Assembly (NCBI RefSeq): GCF_007004665.1
Contig: NZ_ML660056.1
Coordinates: forward strand, 1-64,000
Reading direction: 5' to 3'
DNA: 64,000 nt
Origin: Denitrobaculum tricleocarpae
GTDB lineage: Bacteria; Pseudomonadota; Alphaproteobacteria; Kiloniellales; Kiloniellaceae
Positions 50,366 to 59,474 of the stretch are shown here, one piece after another. How positions within the stretch are numbered: position 1 is the first letter of the stretch; every line of letters starts with the position of its first letter. Made by a program: the position numbers and the translations under genes. The notes under the pieces were generated by a model. It did not search any database. It was not told where the DNA came from and saw only the letters and a list, made by a program, of their open reading frames with translations.

Positions 50366-51493
50366 ATGTCTATCTTAAGGCGGTCTATGAGAGGTTTGAT
50401 CCCGGCGATTCTGATCCTGGCCGGGGTCTATGGCGCAATTTCAGTGGGTGGTGGCCTGTGGCTGACGGACCGCGAGGCGGTCGCGCAGTCAGCGACCGGC
50501 GATCCTGCGGCTGGTGTGGTCGTCGACGGGCAGGTGCCGGGCAATACCCTGGGCAATAGCAGCGATGCCGAACTCTGGCGCGCTATCCGGCAAGGTGTCG
50601 AGGGTAACATCTCGTCGCCGGGCGCTCAGGGCGGCGTCCTGATCCAGTCGGAAGGCGAGAACTGGCGGGCGGTCCGCAATGGTCCTGTCTCCAAGTACGG
50701 TGTATGGGGGCTGTTGGGGGTCATTGCGATCCTGGCCGTTTTCTTCGCCGTGCGCGGACGCATCACGATCGAGGCCGGTCGATCCAGCCAGACCATCCAG
50801 CGCTTCAACGCGTTGGAGCGTTTCAGTCATTGGCTGATGGCAGGCTCCTTCATCGTTCTCGCTGTGACCGGGCTGAACATGCTTTACGGCCGTTATTTTC
50901 TGCCCGACGTCATCGGAAAAGAGGCTTTTGCAATCATCACCTCCTGGGGCAAGTACGGCCATAACTATCTGGCCTTCGCCTTCATGGCGGGACTCTTGCT
51001 GAGTTTCGTGCTCTGGGTGGTGCACAATATTCCAAACAAGACGGATCTGAACTGGCTGCTGAAAGGCGGCGGCCTGTTCTCCAAGCACAGTCATCCCCCG
51101 GCGGAAAAATTCAATGCGGGCCAGAAGATCCTCTTCTGGCTGGTGACGCTGGGCGGTTTCTCGATCAGCCTCTCCGGTCTCGGGCTGCTGTTCCCCTTCG
51201 AGATTCCCATGTTCGCCAAGACCTTCGCGTTCCTGAATATCTTCGGCTTCGGCCTGCCGGAACAGCTGACCATGATGCAGGAAGTGCAGCTGGCGCAGCT
51301 CTGGCACACGGTGATGGGTCTGGTCCTGACGATCGTGATCGTGGGCCACATCTATATCGGTTCGGTCGGTATGGAAGGCGCGTTCGACGCCATGGGCGAT
51401 GGCGAAGTGGATTTGAACTGGGCGAAGGAGCATCACGAGCTCTGGGTGAAAAAGACTCTGAGCAGCCAGGCCTCATCCGACGGGAGCAAATAG
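50366..51493 (+). CDS. fdhC: Formate dehydrogenase gamma subunit (cytochrome b)
   Basis: A 375-residue membrane subunit that takes electrons from FdhB to quinone. A signal-like N-terminal membrane segment is followed by a ~70-residue periplasmic stretch (WLTDREAVAQSATGDP...AELWRAIRQG), then four hydrophobic helices. Heme-ligand candidates are His residues in FNALERFSHWLMAGSF, GKYGHNYLAFAF, WVVHNIPN and LAQLWHTVMGL. AAAGGG precedes the ATG at 50366. The PepSY-like gene follows at one base. Confidence 0.9.
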   Translation: MSILRRSMRGLIPAILILAGVYGAISVGGGLWLTDREAVAQSATGDPAAGVVVDGQVPGNTLGNSSDAELWRAIRQGVEGNISSPGAQGGVLIQSEGENWRAVRNGPVSKYGVWGLLGVIAILAVFFAVRGRITIEAGRSSQTIQRFNALERFSHWLMAGSFIVLAVTGLNMLYGRYFLPDVIGKEAFAIITSWGKYGHNYLAFAFMAGLLLSFVLWVVHNIPNKTDLNWLLKGGGLFSKHSHPPAEKFNAGQKILFWLVTLGGFSISLSGLGLLFPFEIPMFAKTFAFLNIFGFGLPEQLTMMQEVQLAQLWHTVMGLVLTIVIVGHIYIGSVGMEGAFDAMGDGEVDLNWAKEHHELWVKKTLSSQASSDGSK

Positions 51494-51494
51494 T

Positions 51495-51917
51495 ATGGAG
51501 CCGGATTTCACCGGGGGCAGGGGCCGGAGTTTGACCTGGTCCGGAATGACCGCTGCCCTTGGCGGTCTGGTCCTGCTTGCGTTCTTCCTGGTGCTTTCCA
51601 TGCCGGCGAAGGCGGAGGCCCGATCCCTGGAAGCCGTGGCGGCGGAGATCGCCTCGCGGTATGACGTGGAGGTCCTGCGCAGTTCCGAAGTCGTCCTTGC
51701 GGACGGGTCCAGTGCCTATGAACTGGTGGTCATGCGGCCCGGCGGGAACTCCAATGCGGCCTTTCAGGTTACACGGCTGCTGGCGGATCCCGAAAGCGGT
51801 GATCTCATCCCGGCCTTCAGGCATGGCCGCTCCGGCTACGATCTTTCCGGCGCGCCGCGGTTTAATCCAGGCAGGGACGGGGCAGATTACATCATGCGCA
51901 GAGACAGTCTGCGGTGA
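51495..51917 (+). CDS. Exported PepSY-like hypothetical protein
   Basis: A 140-residue protein with one N-terminal membrane or signal segment (LGGLVLLAFFLVLSMPAKAEA) and a small alpha/beta periplasmic part (ASRYDVEVLRSSEVVLADG, YELVVMRPGG) with PepSY-like pattern. It starts one base after the fdhC stop, so it is translationally coupled. PepSY-like proteins may inhibit proteases or support folding. Role in formate dehydrogenase is inferred from position. Confidence 0.65.
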   Translation: MEPDFTGGRGRSLTWSGMTAALGGLVLLAFFLVLSMPAKAEARSLEAVAAEIASRYDVEVLRSSEVVLADGSSAYELVVMRPGGNSNAAFQVTRLLADPESGDLIPAFRHGRSGYDLSGAPRFNPGRDGADYIMRRDSLR

Positions 51918-52073
51918 CGAGGAAGCCGAACTTCAGGAGTCACGCAGGCGGGTCCGGTTCTGTATCGGGCCCGGTTGTTCATCCCGAACGGCTCCGGACT
52001 GGCTTCGCGCCGCTTGCCGGTCTCCGGGGGGGGGCGACTGTGATATCAGGATCGGCGGGGGAGAGTTGAGCGT

Positions 52074-53558
52074 TTGACTGTTCGTTTGCCCGGTCGTTTC
52101 TCCGTTTTTGCTCTGGCCACCCTTGCCTTCATTCAATTGATGTTTGGTGTTCAGGGTCTGTTGAGCCCGGGAATCGCACAGGCGGATCTTGCGGGCCATG
52201 GCGGCCCCGTCAACGGGCTGACCATCTCATCCGACGGCAAAGCCGTACTGACCGCCGGTTTCGATTACAGCGTCATCCTCTGGGACCTGGAAAGCGAAGA
52301 GGAACGACATCGTCTGGAAGGACATGATGCGGCGGTCAACGCGGTGGCTTTTTTGCCCGACGGCTCGAAAGCGCTTTCCGCCAGCGATGATCAGGTGGTG
52401 ATTCTCTGGGACCTGACGGCGGGCACGGAACTGCGCCGCTATACCGGACACCAGGGCAAGGTTGTCGATCTGGCGGTCTCAGCCGATGGGCGCTTTGCGG
52501 CTTCCGCCTCCTGGGACCTGACGGTGCGCATCTGGGACCTGCAGGCCGAGAGCGATGCGTCCGAACCGGTCTTGCTGCAGCATCGTGCCCCCGTGAATGC
52601 GGTTGCCTTTCTCGCCGATAAGGGCCTGGTGGTGACCGGGGCCGCGGACAGCACGATCCGGATCTGGGAGGCCGAGACCGGCAAGCTGACACAACAGATG
52701 TCGGCACATGATTTCGGGGTGTCGGCTATTTCCGTCGCGGCGGACGGCCGCCACGCGGTCAGTTCCTCCGCCGATGAGACCCTGCGGTACTGGGATCTGG
52801 AGACGGGTGACGAGATCGCGGTGCTGCGTGGCCATCAGGGCGCGGTTCTCGCCGCCGCCATATCGCAGGATGGCCGTCTGGCGGCTTCGGGCGGGACGGA
52901 TGGAAAGCTGAGGATCTGGCGGTTGGATAGTGAATTCTACTCGCCGCAGGACGTATCGCACAAAGGGGTGGTTTGGTCCCTGGCCTTCACGCCCGAGGCG
53001 GACGTGCTGATTTCCGCCGGCGCCGACGCACTTGCGCGGGTCTGGCGCCTGGATGAAAACGGCAATCAGCGCACAGACGGCGTTCAAACTACGGCTGCGG
53101 GAGCGGTCGCGCCGGACTATGCGGATATTCCCGGCGCATGGCAGTTCCGCAAATGCGCGATCTGCCACAGCCTGACCGACGATGATGAGCACAAGGCGGG
53201 GCCCTCCCTTCACGGTGTGTTCGGGCGGCGGGTCGGAACGCTTGAGGGCTACAGCTATTCGCCGGCTTTGCGCGACGGTGATCTGATCTGGGATGAAGAG
53301 AGCATTGACGCGCTGTTCCGCCTGGGCCCGGATGTGGTTACGCCGGGCAGTAAGATGCCGATCCAGCGGATTCCGAAGGATGAAGACCGGGCGGAGTTGA
53401 TCGAGTTCCTGAAACGCGCCGCCGGGTATCATAACGGCACCGGCGCGCCTACCGCGCCCGCCAGAGATGCATCGGGTTCGACGCCAGGAGAGACCGGCGG
53501 TGTAAGATCGGACGGTGCGCCGAAGCGCGATGCGGACAAGACGGGAGCAAGGGACTAA
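52074..53558 (+). CDS. WD40 beta-propeller fused to c-type cytochrome
   Basis: A 494-residue exported protein. After a signal peptide (LATLAFIQLMFGVQGLLSPG), residues ~40-325 form seven WD40 repeats, visible as the recurring SADG...W-D-L pattern (VILWDLESE, VRIWDLQAE, IRIWEAETG, LRYWDLETG, LRIWRLDSE). Residues ~350-455 form a cytochrome c domain with heme site CAICHS and a Met ligand in GSKMPIQR. The tail is disordered. The likely role is a periplasmic electron carrier or scaffold of the formate dehydrogenase complex. The start is TTG with a G-rich site upstream. Confidence 0.85.
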   Translation: MTVRLPGRFSVFALATLAFIQLMFGVQGLLSPGIAQADLAGHGGPVNGLTISSDGKAVLTAGFDYSVILWDLESEEERHRLEGHDAAVNAVAFLPDGSKALSASDDQVVILWDLTAGTELRRYTGHQGKVVDLAVSADGRFAASASWDLTVRIWDLQAESDASEPVLLQHRAPVNAVAFLADKGLVVTGAADSTIRIWEAETGKLTQQMSAHDFGVSAISVAADGRHAVSSSADETLRYWDLETGDEIAVLRGHQGAVLAAAISQDGRLAASGGTDGKLRIWRLDSEFYSPQDVSHKGVVWSLAFTPEADVLISAGADALARVWRLDENGNQRTDGVQTTAAGAVAPDYADIPGAWQFRKCAICHSLTDDDEHKAGPSLHGVFGRRVGTLEGYSYSPALRDGDLIWDEESIDALFRLGPDVVTPGSKMPIQRIPKDEDRAELIEFLKRAAGYHNGTGAPTAPARDASGSTPGETGGVRSDGAPKRDADKTGARD

Positions 53559-53645
53559 GCTCTTGACGAAACGTCAGGATTCGACAGAATTTGCGGACAG
53601 CCTCAAGGTTGACGCGTTGTATAGTCAGAGACAGGAGTGCTGAGC

Positions 53646-53774
53646 ATGAAGGCTTTTTTGGCAAGCGTTGTGGTCGCGGTTACCATTTCCCTGGGCGCTG
53701 CGGTGATACTGAGCATGGTCGATTTTTCGGCTGAGAGCGCAAATCAGTCCCAAAACGGATCGGTTCGCCTGTAG
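53646..53774 (+). CDS. 42-residue membrane peptide of the fdh locus
   Basis: ATG 53646 to TAG 53774 encodes a short peptide with one membrane helix (FLASVVVAVTISLGAAVIL) and a polar end (SQNGSVRL). AGGAG lies eight bases upstream. Small single-helix proteins of this style and C-terminal S-V-R-L end occur in other alphaproteobacteria. It is probably real and may belong to the fdh locus, but its function is unknown. Confidence 0.65.
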   Translation: MKAFLASVVVAVTISLGAAVILSMVDFSAESANQSQNGSVRL

Positions 53775-53864
53775 TTGGTTCGCCTGCAATTCCCGCCAAA
53801 CGCCGATGGCGCAGCAAGCGGTGCGGATATGATGCGGCCTGGGTCGAGCAGGGATGTCGCTCGA

Positions 53865-54110
53865 GTGTCCGATTGTTTCAGCAGGAAACGGCTGATCCTG
53901 GTTGCACTCCTGACGATCATTGCGGCGGTCTCCGGCTGTTCATCGAGCAATTGGAAGAAAACCGGCGAGCGCTGGCGGGACAATCACTGCCGCGAAGTCA
54001 ATAGAGGCCCTTGCAGGGACGGCGTGCCGCTTGAGCATCACGGCCGGCTGGCACCACTGCAGACACCGCTTCTTCCCGCCGTAAAGGCAGAGGCGTTCCC
54101 CATTTCCTGA
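53865..54110 (+). CDS. Possible small lipoprotein
   Basis: An 81-residue frame starting at GTG (53865) gives a lipoprotein signal (RKRLILVALLTIIAAVSGC, lipobox VSGC) and a short basic mature part (NWKKTGERWRDNHCREVNRGPC). The upstream in-frame ATGs near 53829 are alternatives and none has a clear ribosome binding site. It falls between the 42-residue peptide and PhzF. It may be a real envelope protein or a chance signal. Confidence 0.45.
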   Translation: MSDCFSRKRLILVALLTIIAAVSGCSSSNWKKTGERWRDNHCREVNRGPCRDGVPLEHHGRLAPLQTPLLPAVKAEAFPIS

Positions 54111-54140
54111 TGTCGAGAGCCGCAGACTCAGAGCAGTCGA

Positions 54141-55055
54141 ATGCCCCAACGGACCGTGCCCTACAGTATTGTCGATGTTTTCACCACCCGGCGTTTCGCC
54201 GGTAACCCGGTCGCCGTGATCAGGGACGCCCGGGGCTTGTCGGGGACGCAAATGCAGTCCATCGCCCAGGAATTCGGGTTTTCGGAAACGACCTTTATCC
54301 TGCCTCCAGGCAATGGCACGACGAGCGCAAAGCTGCGCATCTTTACGCCCTTCGACGAGATTCCCTTTGCGGGCCACCCGAATATCGGAACGGCTTTCGT
54401 GGCCGCTACGGAAGAGACCGTGGCGGAAGTCCAGAGCGATCAGCTCGTTTTTGACGAGCTTGGTGGGCCGGTGAGCGTGGGACTGCAGCGGGAGCAAGGC
54501 CGGGTGATCGGTGCGAGGATCACCGCACCCCAGGCGCTCGAGGTTCAGGGTGAGTGCGACACCGCAATGATTGCGGCCTGTCTTGGCCTGCCGGAGGATC
54601 AGGTTCTGTCAACGCGCTTTCAGCCTTGCGTGGCAACTGTGGGTCTGCCCTTTGCCTTCGCCGAGCTCGCTGACGAGCGCGCGCTGGCCGCTGTCGAGCT
54701 GAATATTGCAGCCTTCAAAACCGCGCAAGCGCGTGGTCCACTGACGGTCGACGGTTTCGCGATCTCAGCTTTCGCCGTCACGTCGGAGTCCGGGTCGGAC
54801 TTCAAGGTTCGCGCCCGCGTCTTCTCGCCGCTGGGCCATCCCCCCGAAGATCCGGCGACCGGCAGCGCGGCGGGAGCCCTGACCTCGTTGTTGGCACTCT
54901 CAGGCGGCGATGACGGTTTCTGCAGGGCGAGTATCGAGCAGGGTGTGGAGATGGGCCGCCCCAGTCTGATTGAAGTGGAGATACCCGCTTCCGGCGCGCG
55001 TGCGGAAATCACCGGGCGTTGCGTCGCCGTCAGTTCCGGCGTGCTCTATCTGTAG
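54141..55055 (+). CDS. PhzF-family protein (second copy)
   Basis: A 304-residue PhzF-type protein: YSIVDVFTTRRFAGNPVAVI (first-strand signature), FGFSETTFIL (catalytic Glu), FTPFDEIPFAGHPNIG, and the second-half signature DPATGSAAGALTSL. This copy matches the family better than the one at 31545 and has the usual length. Reaction is unknown; related proteins isomerise small dihydro or amino acid compounds. No operon partner: it stands between the fdh locus and a terminator. Confidence 0.85.
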   Translation: MPQRTVPYSIVDVFTTRRFAGNPVAVIRDARGLSGTQMQSIAQEFGFSETTFILPPGNGTTSAKLRIFTPFDEIPFAGHPNIGTAFVAATEETVAEVQSDQLVFDELGGPVSVGLQREQGRVIGARITAPQALEVQGECDTAMIAACLGLPEDQVLSTRFQPCVATVGLPFAFAELADERALAAVELNIAAFKTAQARGPLTVDGFAISAFAVTSESGSDFKVRARVFSPLGHPPEDPATGSAAGALTSLLALSGGDDGFCRASIEQGVEMGRPSLIEVEIPASGARAEITGRCVAVSSGVLYL

Positions 55056-55270
55056 GGACCCAGGGCGGCAGAGTCTCGGGGCGGCAGAATCTCGGGGCTT
55101 TTGGAGAAGGTGCGACAGTGCGGTTCTATGAGGCCGAACGGTAAATCGGCGCGACGATAGAGTGATAGGCTTGAACCGTGGAATGCCAAGGCCGGTATCC
55201 CAAAGCTTACGACGGAGAGGATCGGGTAGAGTCCGGCGTTGTTCAGGATTTAGATGTAGACATGAAAATC

Positions 55271-55303
55271 AAAAGGGACGCCGATCTATAGGGCGTCCCT
55301 TTT
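55271..55303. terminator. Bidirectional intrinsic terminator
   Basis: AAAAGGGACGCC (55271-55282) and GGCGTCCCTTTT (55292-55303) form a perfect 12-base stem around a 9-base loop, with A and T runs on the two sides. It can end both the PhzF transcript and the minus-strand 5'-nucleotidase transcript that converge here. Confidence 0.88.
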
Positions 55304-55344
55304 GTCTTGCTTAAGGTCGGTCTTGAGGCGATCTGGAACCCACT

Positions 55345-56856
55345 TTACTCCGCCGGGACCAGCCGGTTCTCGACCGCGGGAGCGATCTCGCCAGCGGCCT
55401 CCACGTAGTCGACGACCATCAGCGCCATCAACTGAGCAGCGGCCGGATCGATCAGGTTCTTGGCGTCCTTAAAGACGCTGTAGCCGTCGCCGCCCCCGGC
55501 GATGTAGTCGTTGGCCGCCAGCGTATAGTTTTTGGCCGCATCGATCGGGCTGTCACCGACCATCACCGACTTGACCCGTGATCCCGCCGGGGCCTTGGCA
55601 TCCCAGGTCACGGTCATGCCCGAAACACTGGGGAAACGCCCGGCGCCGTTCTCAACCTGGCTGAAGCCGTTCTCAAGGGCCTCGACGATCTGCGCGCCGG
55701 TGACCTCCAGCTTGACTGTCGTGTTGCCGAAGGGCAGCTCGGTCTGGATGTCGCGCCGGGTCAGGACCGTGCCTGCGTCGTAGATCTTGTCGCCGCGGAT
55801 GCCGCCGCCGTTGGTGATGGCGACGTCGGCCTCGACGCCTTTGCGGATCGCGTCGCTGATCAGATTGCCGATGGCGTTTTCGCCCCCGCGCACGGATGCG
55901 CGCCGGCTGTCCAATTGGGTCGTGGTGGTGCCGATTTCCACGTCCAGCTCCAAGCTGAGCTTTTTGAGATAGCTGTCGACCTTCGCGGCCATCTCGGCGT
56001 CGCCTTCCATGCCCGCGGTCGGGATCGTGCGGAAACTGGGACTCCAGACAAAACGCTGCTTACCGCGCCGCTCGACCCGGTCCATAGTGACTTCCAGAAC
56101 GCTCACATAGTCCGCCTGGGCAGCGGACTCCATCATGGCGATCTTGCCGTTGTAGTAGCTCATCAGGAGGTGATCGTGGCCGCTGAGCAGGATGTCGATA
56201 CCGGTGCCTGCATTGACCAGATCGAAATCCTCCTCGATCCCGGTGTGGGAGAGAGCGACGACTAGGTCGGCACCTTCCTCGCGCAGCTTCGCGGACATCT
56301 CGCGCGAGGTTGCCTCCAGGGATGCGAAGGACACAGTTTCCGGGCTTGAGACCTCCGTGGTATCGGGCGTGACCAGACCGAAGAAGCCGATGGTGAACTC
56401 GCCGGCCTTGGTGGTCCAGGAGGCGATGGCCCCGTCGATGATTTCACCGTCGCTGTCGATGGCATTGGTTCCCAGAATGGGGAACGTGGCCTCGGCAATG
56501 CGCTCCATCGCGACTTTCGGGCCGAAATCGAATTCATGATTGCCCAACACCATGATATCCACGTCCGCGGCGTTCAGCAGATCGATCATATGAGCGCCCT
56601 TGTCGAAACCCGACAGCAGAGACGGCGAAATGGCGTCGCCGCCGTGGGTAAAGATGACATGCTCGCCCGCCGCCCGTTCCGCCTTGACCACGGCCATCAG
56701 GTTGGCGAGACCGCCCTTGCCGCCGGAGGCTTCCATCCGGTCCATATCGTTGGTGTGAACGAAGGTCACTGTGGTCGGTTCCGCAAAGGCCGAAGATACG
56801 GCCAGCAGGACGGCCGCCAAAGCCGCAAAGGCGGTGCTTCTGATCGGAAAGCTCAT
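55345..56856 (-). CDS. 5'-nucleotidase / UshA-like metallophosphatase
   Basis: A 503-residue periplasmic enzyme that removes phosphate from nucleotides. A signal peptide (AALAAVLLAVSSAFA) is followed by the metallophosphatase domain with FVHTNDMDR, GGDAIS, VLGNHEFDFG and SGHDH motifs, and the C-terminal 5'-nucleotidase domain (RRASVRGGENAIGNLISDAIRKG, ANDYIAGGGDGYSVF) that binds the base. Together with the salvage operon upstream on the same strand it would let the cell use external nucleotides. GAGGG precedes the ATG. Confidence 0.92.
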   Translation of the reverse strand: MSFPIRSTAFAALAAVLLAVSSAFAEPTTVTFVHTNDMDRMEASGGKGGLANLMAVVKAERAAGEHVIFTHGGDAISPSLLSGFDKGAHMIDLLNAADVDIMVLGNHEFDFGPKVAMERIAEATFPILGTNAIDSDGEIIDGAIASWTTKAGEFTIGFFGLVTPDTTEVSSPETVSFASLEATSREMSAKLREEGADLVVALSHTGIEEDFDLVNAGTGIDILLSGHDHLLMSYYNGKIAMMESAAQADYVSVLEVTMDRVERRGKQRFVWSPSFRTIPTAGMEGDAEMAAKVDSYLKKLSLELDVEIGTTTTQLDSRRASVRGGENAIGNLISDAIRKGVEADVAITNGGGIRGDKIYDAGTVLTRRDIQTELPFGNTTVKLEVTGAQIVEALENGFSQVENGAGRFPSVSGMTVTWDAKAPAGSRVKSVMVGDSPIDAAKNYTLAANDYIAGGGDGYSVFKDAKNLIDPAAAQLMALMVVDYVEAAGEIAPAVENRLVPAE

Positions 56857-56919
56857 TTCCCTCTAGCTCCCTGAATATTGCAATTATATGACAGGTTACA
56901 CGCGAAACGGCCCTGCTGG

Positions 56920-57573
56920 CTACGCGGCTTTCACAGCACCGAAAAAGCCGCGCAATTTATCGGCGTCGAGTTTGTGATCGCTCCTGACCGAGCTGCAGAG
57001 ATCCAGGCCGTAGGGCCGGACTTCCCGGATCGCCCGCCCGACATTGCTGCGGTTGATGCCGCCGGCAAGGAAGACCGGGCATCTGGCTTCCTCCACGATC
57101 CGGCGGCTGAGGCTCCAGTCATGCACACGGCCCGTTCCGCCAAGTTGCTTCACCTGCAGAGTGGGATTGCCTGAATCCAGCAGCAGGGCATCGACCTTTT
57201 TCGACAGACCGCGTGCTTCGGCGATGCTGTCGTCATCGATCACATGAATAACCTGAACGATCTTCAACGCCGGAAGTTCCTTGCGCAGCCGGTCGTAGAC
57301 GCCGGATGCCACGGCATCGACGAACTGCACGGTATTTGTACGGCAGTTTCGCACGTGCTCCACGATGGCATCGGCGTCGGTCCGGCTGGTCAGCAGAAAG
57401 CTCGCGATCGGGGGCGGGATTTGCGCCGCGATCTCGGCAATCAGTTCGTCTCCGATCACCCCCGGGCCGCTTGGCATCTCCGAGACCAGCCCAAGGGCGG
57501 ATGCGCCGTGATCGATGGCCATGCGGGCCTCTTCCGGTGACGAGATGCAACAGATCTTCACCCGTGGCGTCAT
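56920..57573 (-). CDS. TrpF-like phosphoribosylanthranilate isomerase family protein
   Basis: A 217-residue TIM-barrel protein of the TrpF family. TrpF marks: VKICCIS (catalytic Cys, cf. KICG), HGASALGLV, LLLDSGNP (the general-acid Asp), GGTGRVHDW, FLAGGINRSNV and DLCSSVRS. The loop normally bearing F-x-P-x-S-P-R is replaced by SEMPSGPGV. Its start overlaps the add stop by four bases and it lies last in the nucleoside salvage operon, so it may act on a nucleoside-derived phosphoribosyl or aminoribosyl compound rather than in tryptophan synthesis. This is inference. Confidence 0.72.
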   Translation of the reverse strand: MTPRVKICCISSPEEARMAIDHGASALGLVSEMPSGPGVIGDELIAEIAAQIPPPIASFLLTSRTDADAIVEHVRNCRTNTVQFVDAVASGVYDRLRKELPALKIVQVIHVIDDDSIAEARGLSKKVDALLLDSGNPTLQVKQLGGTGRVHDWSLSRRIVEEARCPVFLAGGINRSNVGRAIREVRPYGLDLCSSVRSDHKLDADKLRGFFGAVKAA

Positions 57574-58550
57574 GCGGCCACCTTTGCGCGCAGTTTCTCT
57601 TTGGTCTCAGGATCGGCGAAGGCGCCATCAATGGCCGTCAGGGTGACCCGGCGCAGCGCGTCGTCGTCCAGACCGAAGAGCGTGGAGGCCCGGTCGTATT
57701 CCCGTCCGATCGAGGTATCGAAATAGGGCGGATCGTCGGAGTTCAGAGTGATCCGGCAACCGGCCTCTTGCAGGGCGAGCAGCGGATGCGCGCTGTAGTT
57801 CTCAAAGACACCCGTGGCGATGTTACTGCCCGGACAGACCTCCAGCACGATTTCCCTGTCGGCCAGTTCGCGAACCAGGTCAGGGTCCTCGATCGCCCGC
57901 ACGCCGTGACCGAGCCTCTGTACGGGCAGGGCGTCGAGCGCATCGCGCACGCTTTGCGCGCCTGCCACCTCACCGGCGTGCGCCGTACAGGGCAGGCCTG
58001 CGGCGTGAACGATCTCGAAAGCCGGGGTGAAATCGTGCGGTGAATAGGTGTTCTCGTCGCCCCCCATCCCGAAGCCGGTGACCAGTTCGTGGGGGTGGGC
58101 GACCACCTGGCGCGCGACCTCGACCCCGCGCTCCGGCCCCAGGTGCCGGACACAGGTGACGATAATCCGGCCTTCGATCCCGCTTTCGCTGCGCGCCTCT
58201 TCAATCCCGGCGACGATACCTTCCAGATGGTCCGCATAGGACATCCCCACCGCGGCCGCGTGGTCCGGCGAGGACATGACCTCCACATAGATGGCGCCCT
58301 CGGCGGCGCAGTCCATCAGGTATTGATAGGTCACGTCGCGGTAGTCTTCCGGCGTGCGGATAACCGAGCTGGCGATGTCGTAGACCTTCAGGAAATGCAG
58401 AAAATCGCTCCAGGCGAAGTTGCCGTTTTCGTCAAAGGTTTCATCCGGCAGGGCCATGGAATGCCGCGCCGCCAGCCTGCGCACCAGATCCGGGGAGGCG
58501 GCGCCTTCCAGATGGCAATGCAGCTCGGCCTTGGGCACCATGGTGATCAC
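57570..58550 (-). CDS. add: Adenosine deaminase
   Basis: A 326-residue zinc hydrolase that deaminates adenosine or deoxyadenosine to inosine. Motifs: AELHCHLEG (zinc His pair), TAHAGEVAG (catalytic Glu), RLGHGVRAIED (His), and LNSDDPPYF (zinc Asp). The ATG at 58541 or the GTG at 58550 may be the start. It is preceded by the PhyH-like gene at three bases and overlaps the TrpF-like start. It feeds the purine nucleoside phosphorylase in this operon. Confidence 0.93.
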   Translation of the reverse strand: MITMVPKAELHCHLEGAASPDLVRRLAARHSMALPDETFDENGNFAWSDFLHFLKVYDIASSVIRTPEDYRDVTYQYLMDCAAEGAIYVEVMSSPDHAAAVGMSYADHLEGIVAGIEEARSESGIEGRIIVTCVRHLGPERGVEVARQVVAHPHELVTGFGMGGDENTYSPHDFTPAFEIVHAAGLPCTAHAGEVAGAQSVRDALDALPVQRLGHGVRAIEDPDLVRELADREIVLEVCPGSNIATGVFENYSAHPLLALQEAGCRITLNSDDPPYFDTSIGREYDRASTLFGLDDDALRRVTLTAIDGAFADPETKEKLRAKVAA

Positions 58551-58553
58551 GCT

Positions 58554-59474
58554 TCAGAACCCGCGCAAAGGCATGTCCGCCGGACGCTGCAGCCAGTTGT
58601 CCTCGAGATAACGGCAGGTGCCATCGATGACGTGCAAGGTGTAGGCCTGGCGGGAAATCGGCGAATGGTTTGGTCCGCTGAGATGGGGCAGCTGACCGTG
58701 CAGGACGATCAGCGTGCCTTTCTTTGCCTCCAAAGGAACGGCGTTTTCGGCGGACCAGGGCGCGGGGTCCAGGACGTCAGTGACCATCGCGCCCTCCGCG
58801 CGGCGGAAGCGTTGGCGGATCGGGTCTTTGTGGCGTCCCGGCATGGCCCAGAGACAGCCATTCTCCAGGGTTGCGTCTTCAAGGGCGAACCAGAAACCGA
58901 CGACACTCAGGGGATCGGTGGTCAGGAAGGTGGAATCCTGATGGCACACCACTTCGCCGCCGATCTTGGGCTGCTTGAAGATGTACATGGATTGCAGAAG
59001 AAGCGGTTCCGCGAGGCCGACGTTCCTTGCCAGCCGCGCCAGACCTTTTGTGCGGGAGAAGTCGTCGAATACCGGGTCCAGGTCGTGCATGGCGTGGCCG
59101 ATCTTATTGATCGAGAGAGCCTTTGCCTGCCGCAGCACACCTTGTTCGTCGAAGGCGTCTTCTTCGAAAAAGAACCTGATCTTGCCGCCGGACTCCCCGA
59201 AGTAGCGATCCCGGGCGTGGGATTTCGAGGTGGTGGAGAAGACCGTCGCGCTCTCTTGCGGATCGAAGTCCTCGACCAGCTTCGCCGCCTGTGCCATGAG
59301 GGCATCGCAGCGTTGGGCGGGCATGAAGTCCTCGATCAGCAGATAACCCTCGTCCCGATAGGAGGACAGCATCGCTTCATCCGGTCCTTTCGCCGCCATA
59401 GCCTGCGCGCTTCGCCGAAAGCGGATCGGTTGCGCGGTCTCCTTCGTAACTTCGGGATAAGCCTGCGAGGTCAT
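58554..59474 (-). CDS. Phytanoyl-CoA dioxygenase (PhyH) family protein
   Basis: A 306-residue Fe(II)/2-oxoglutarate oxygenase. The iron motif is CHQDST (His-x-Asp, near residue 178) with the distal His in [11 protein letters not shown] and the 2-oxoglutarate Arg in ISRQAYTLH. The N-terminal region ([13 protein letters not shown]) is typical. Its start overlaps the deoB stop by four bases. In this operon it might oxidise a nucleoside or modified base (several oxygenases do), but the substrate is unknown. Confidence 0.82.
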   Translation of the reverse strand: MTSQAYPEVTKETAQPIRFRRSAQAMAAKGPDEAMLSSYRDEGYLLIEDFMPAQRCDALMAQAAKLVEDFDPQESATVFSTTSKSHARDRYFGESGGKIRFFFEEDAFDEQGVLRQAKALSINKIGHAMHDLDPVFDDFSRTKGLARLARNVGLAEPLLLQSMYIFKQPKIGGEVVCHQDSTFLTTDPLSVVGFWFALEDATLENGCLWAMPGRHKDPIRQRFRRAEGAMVTDVLDPAPWSAENAVPLEAKKGTLIVLHGQLPHLSGPNHSPISRQAYTLHVIDGTCRYLEDNWLQRPADMPLRGF

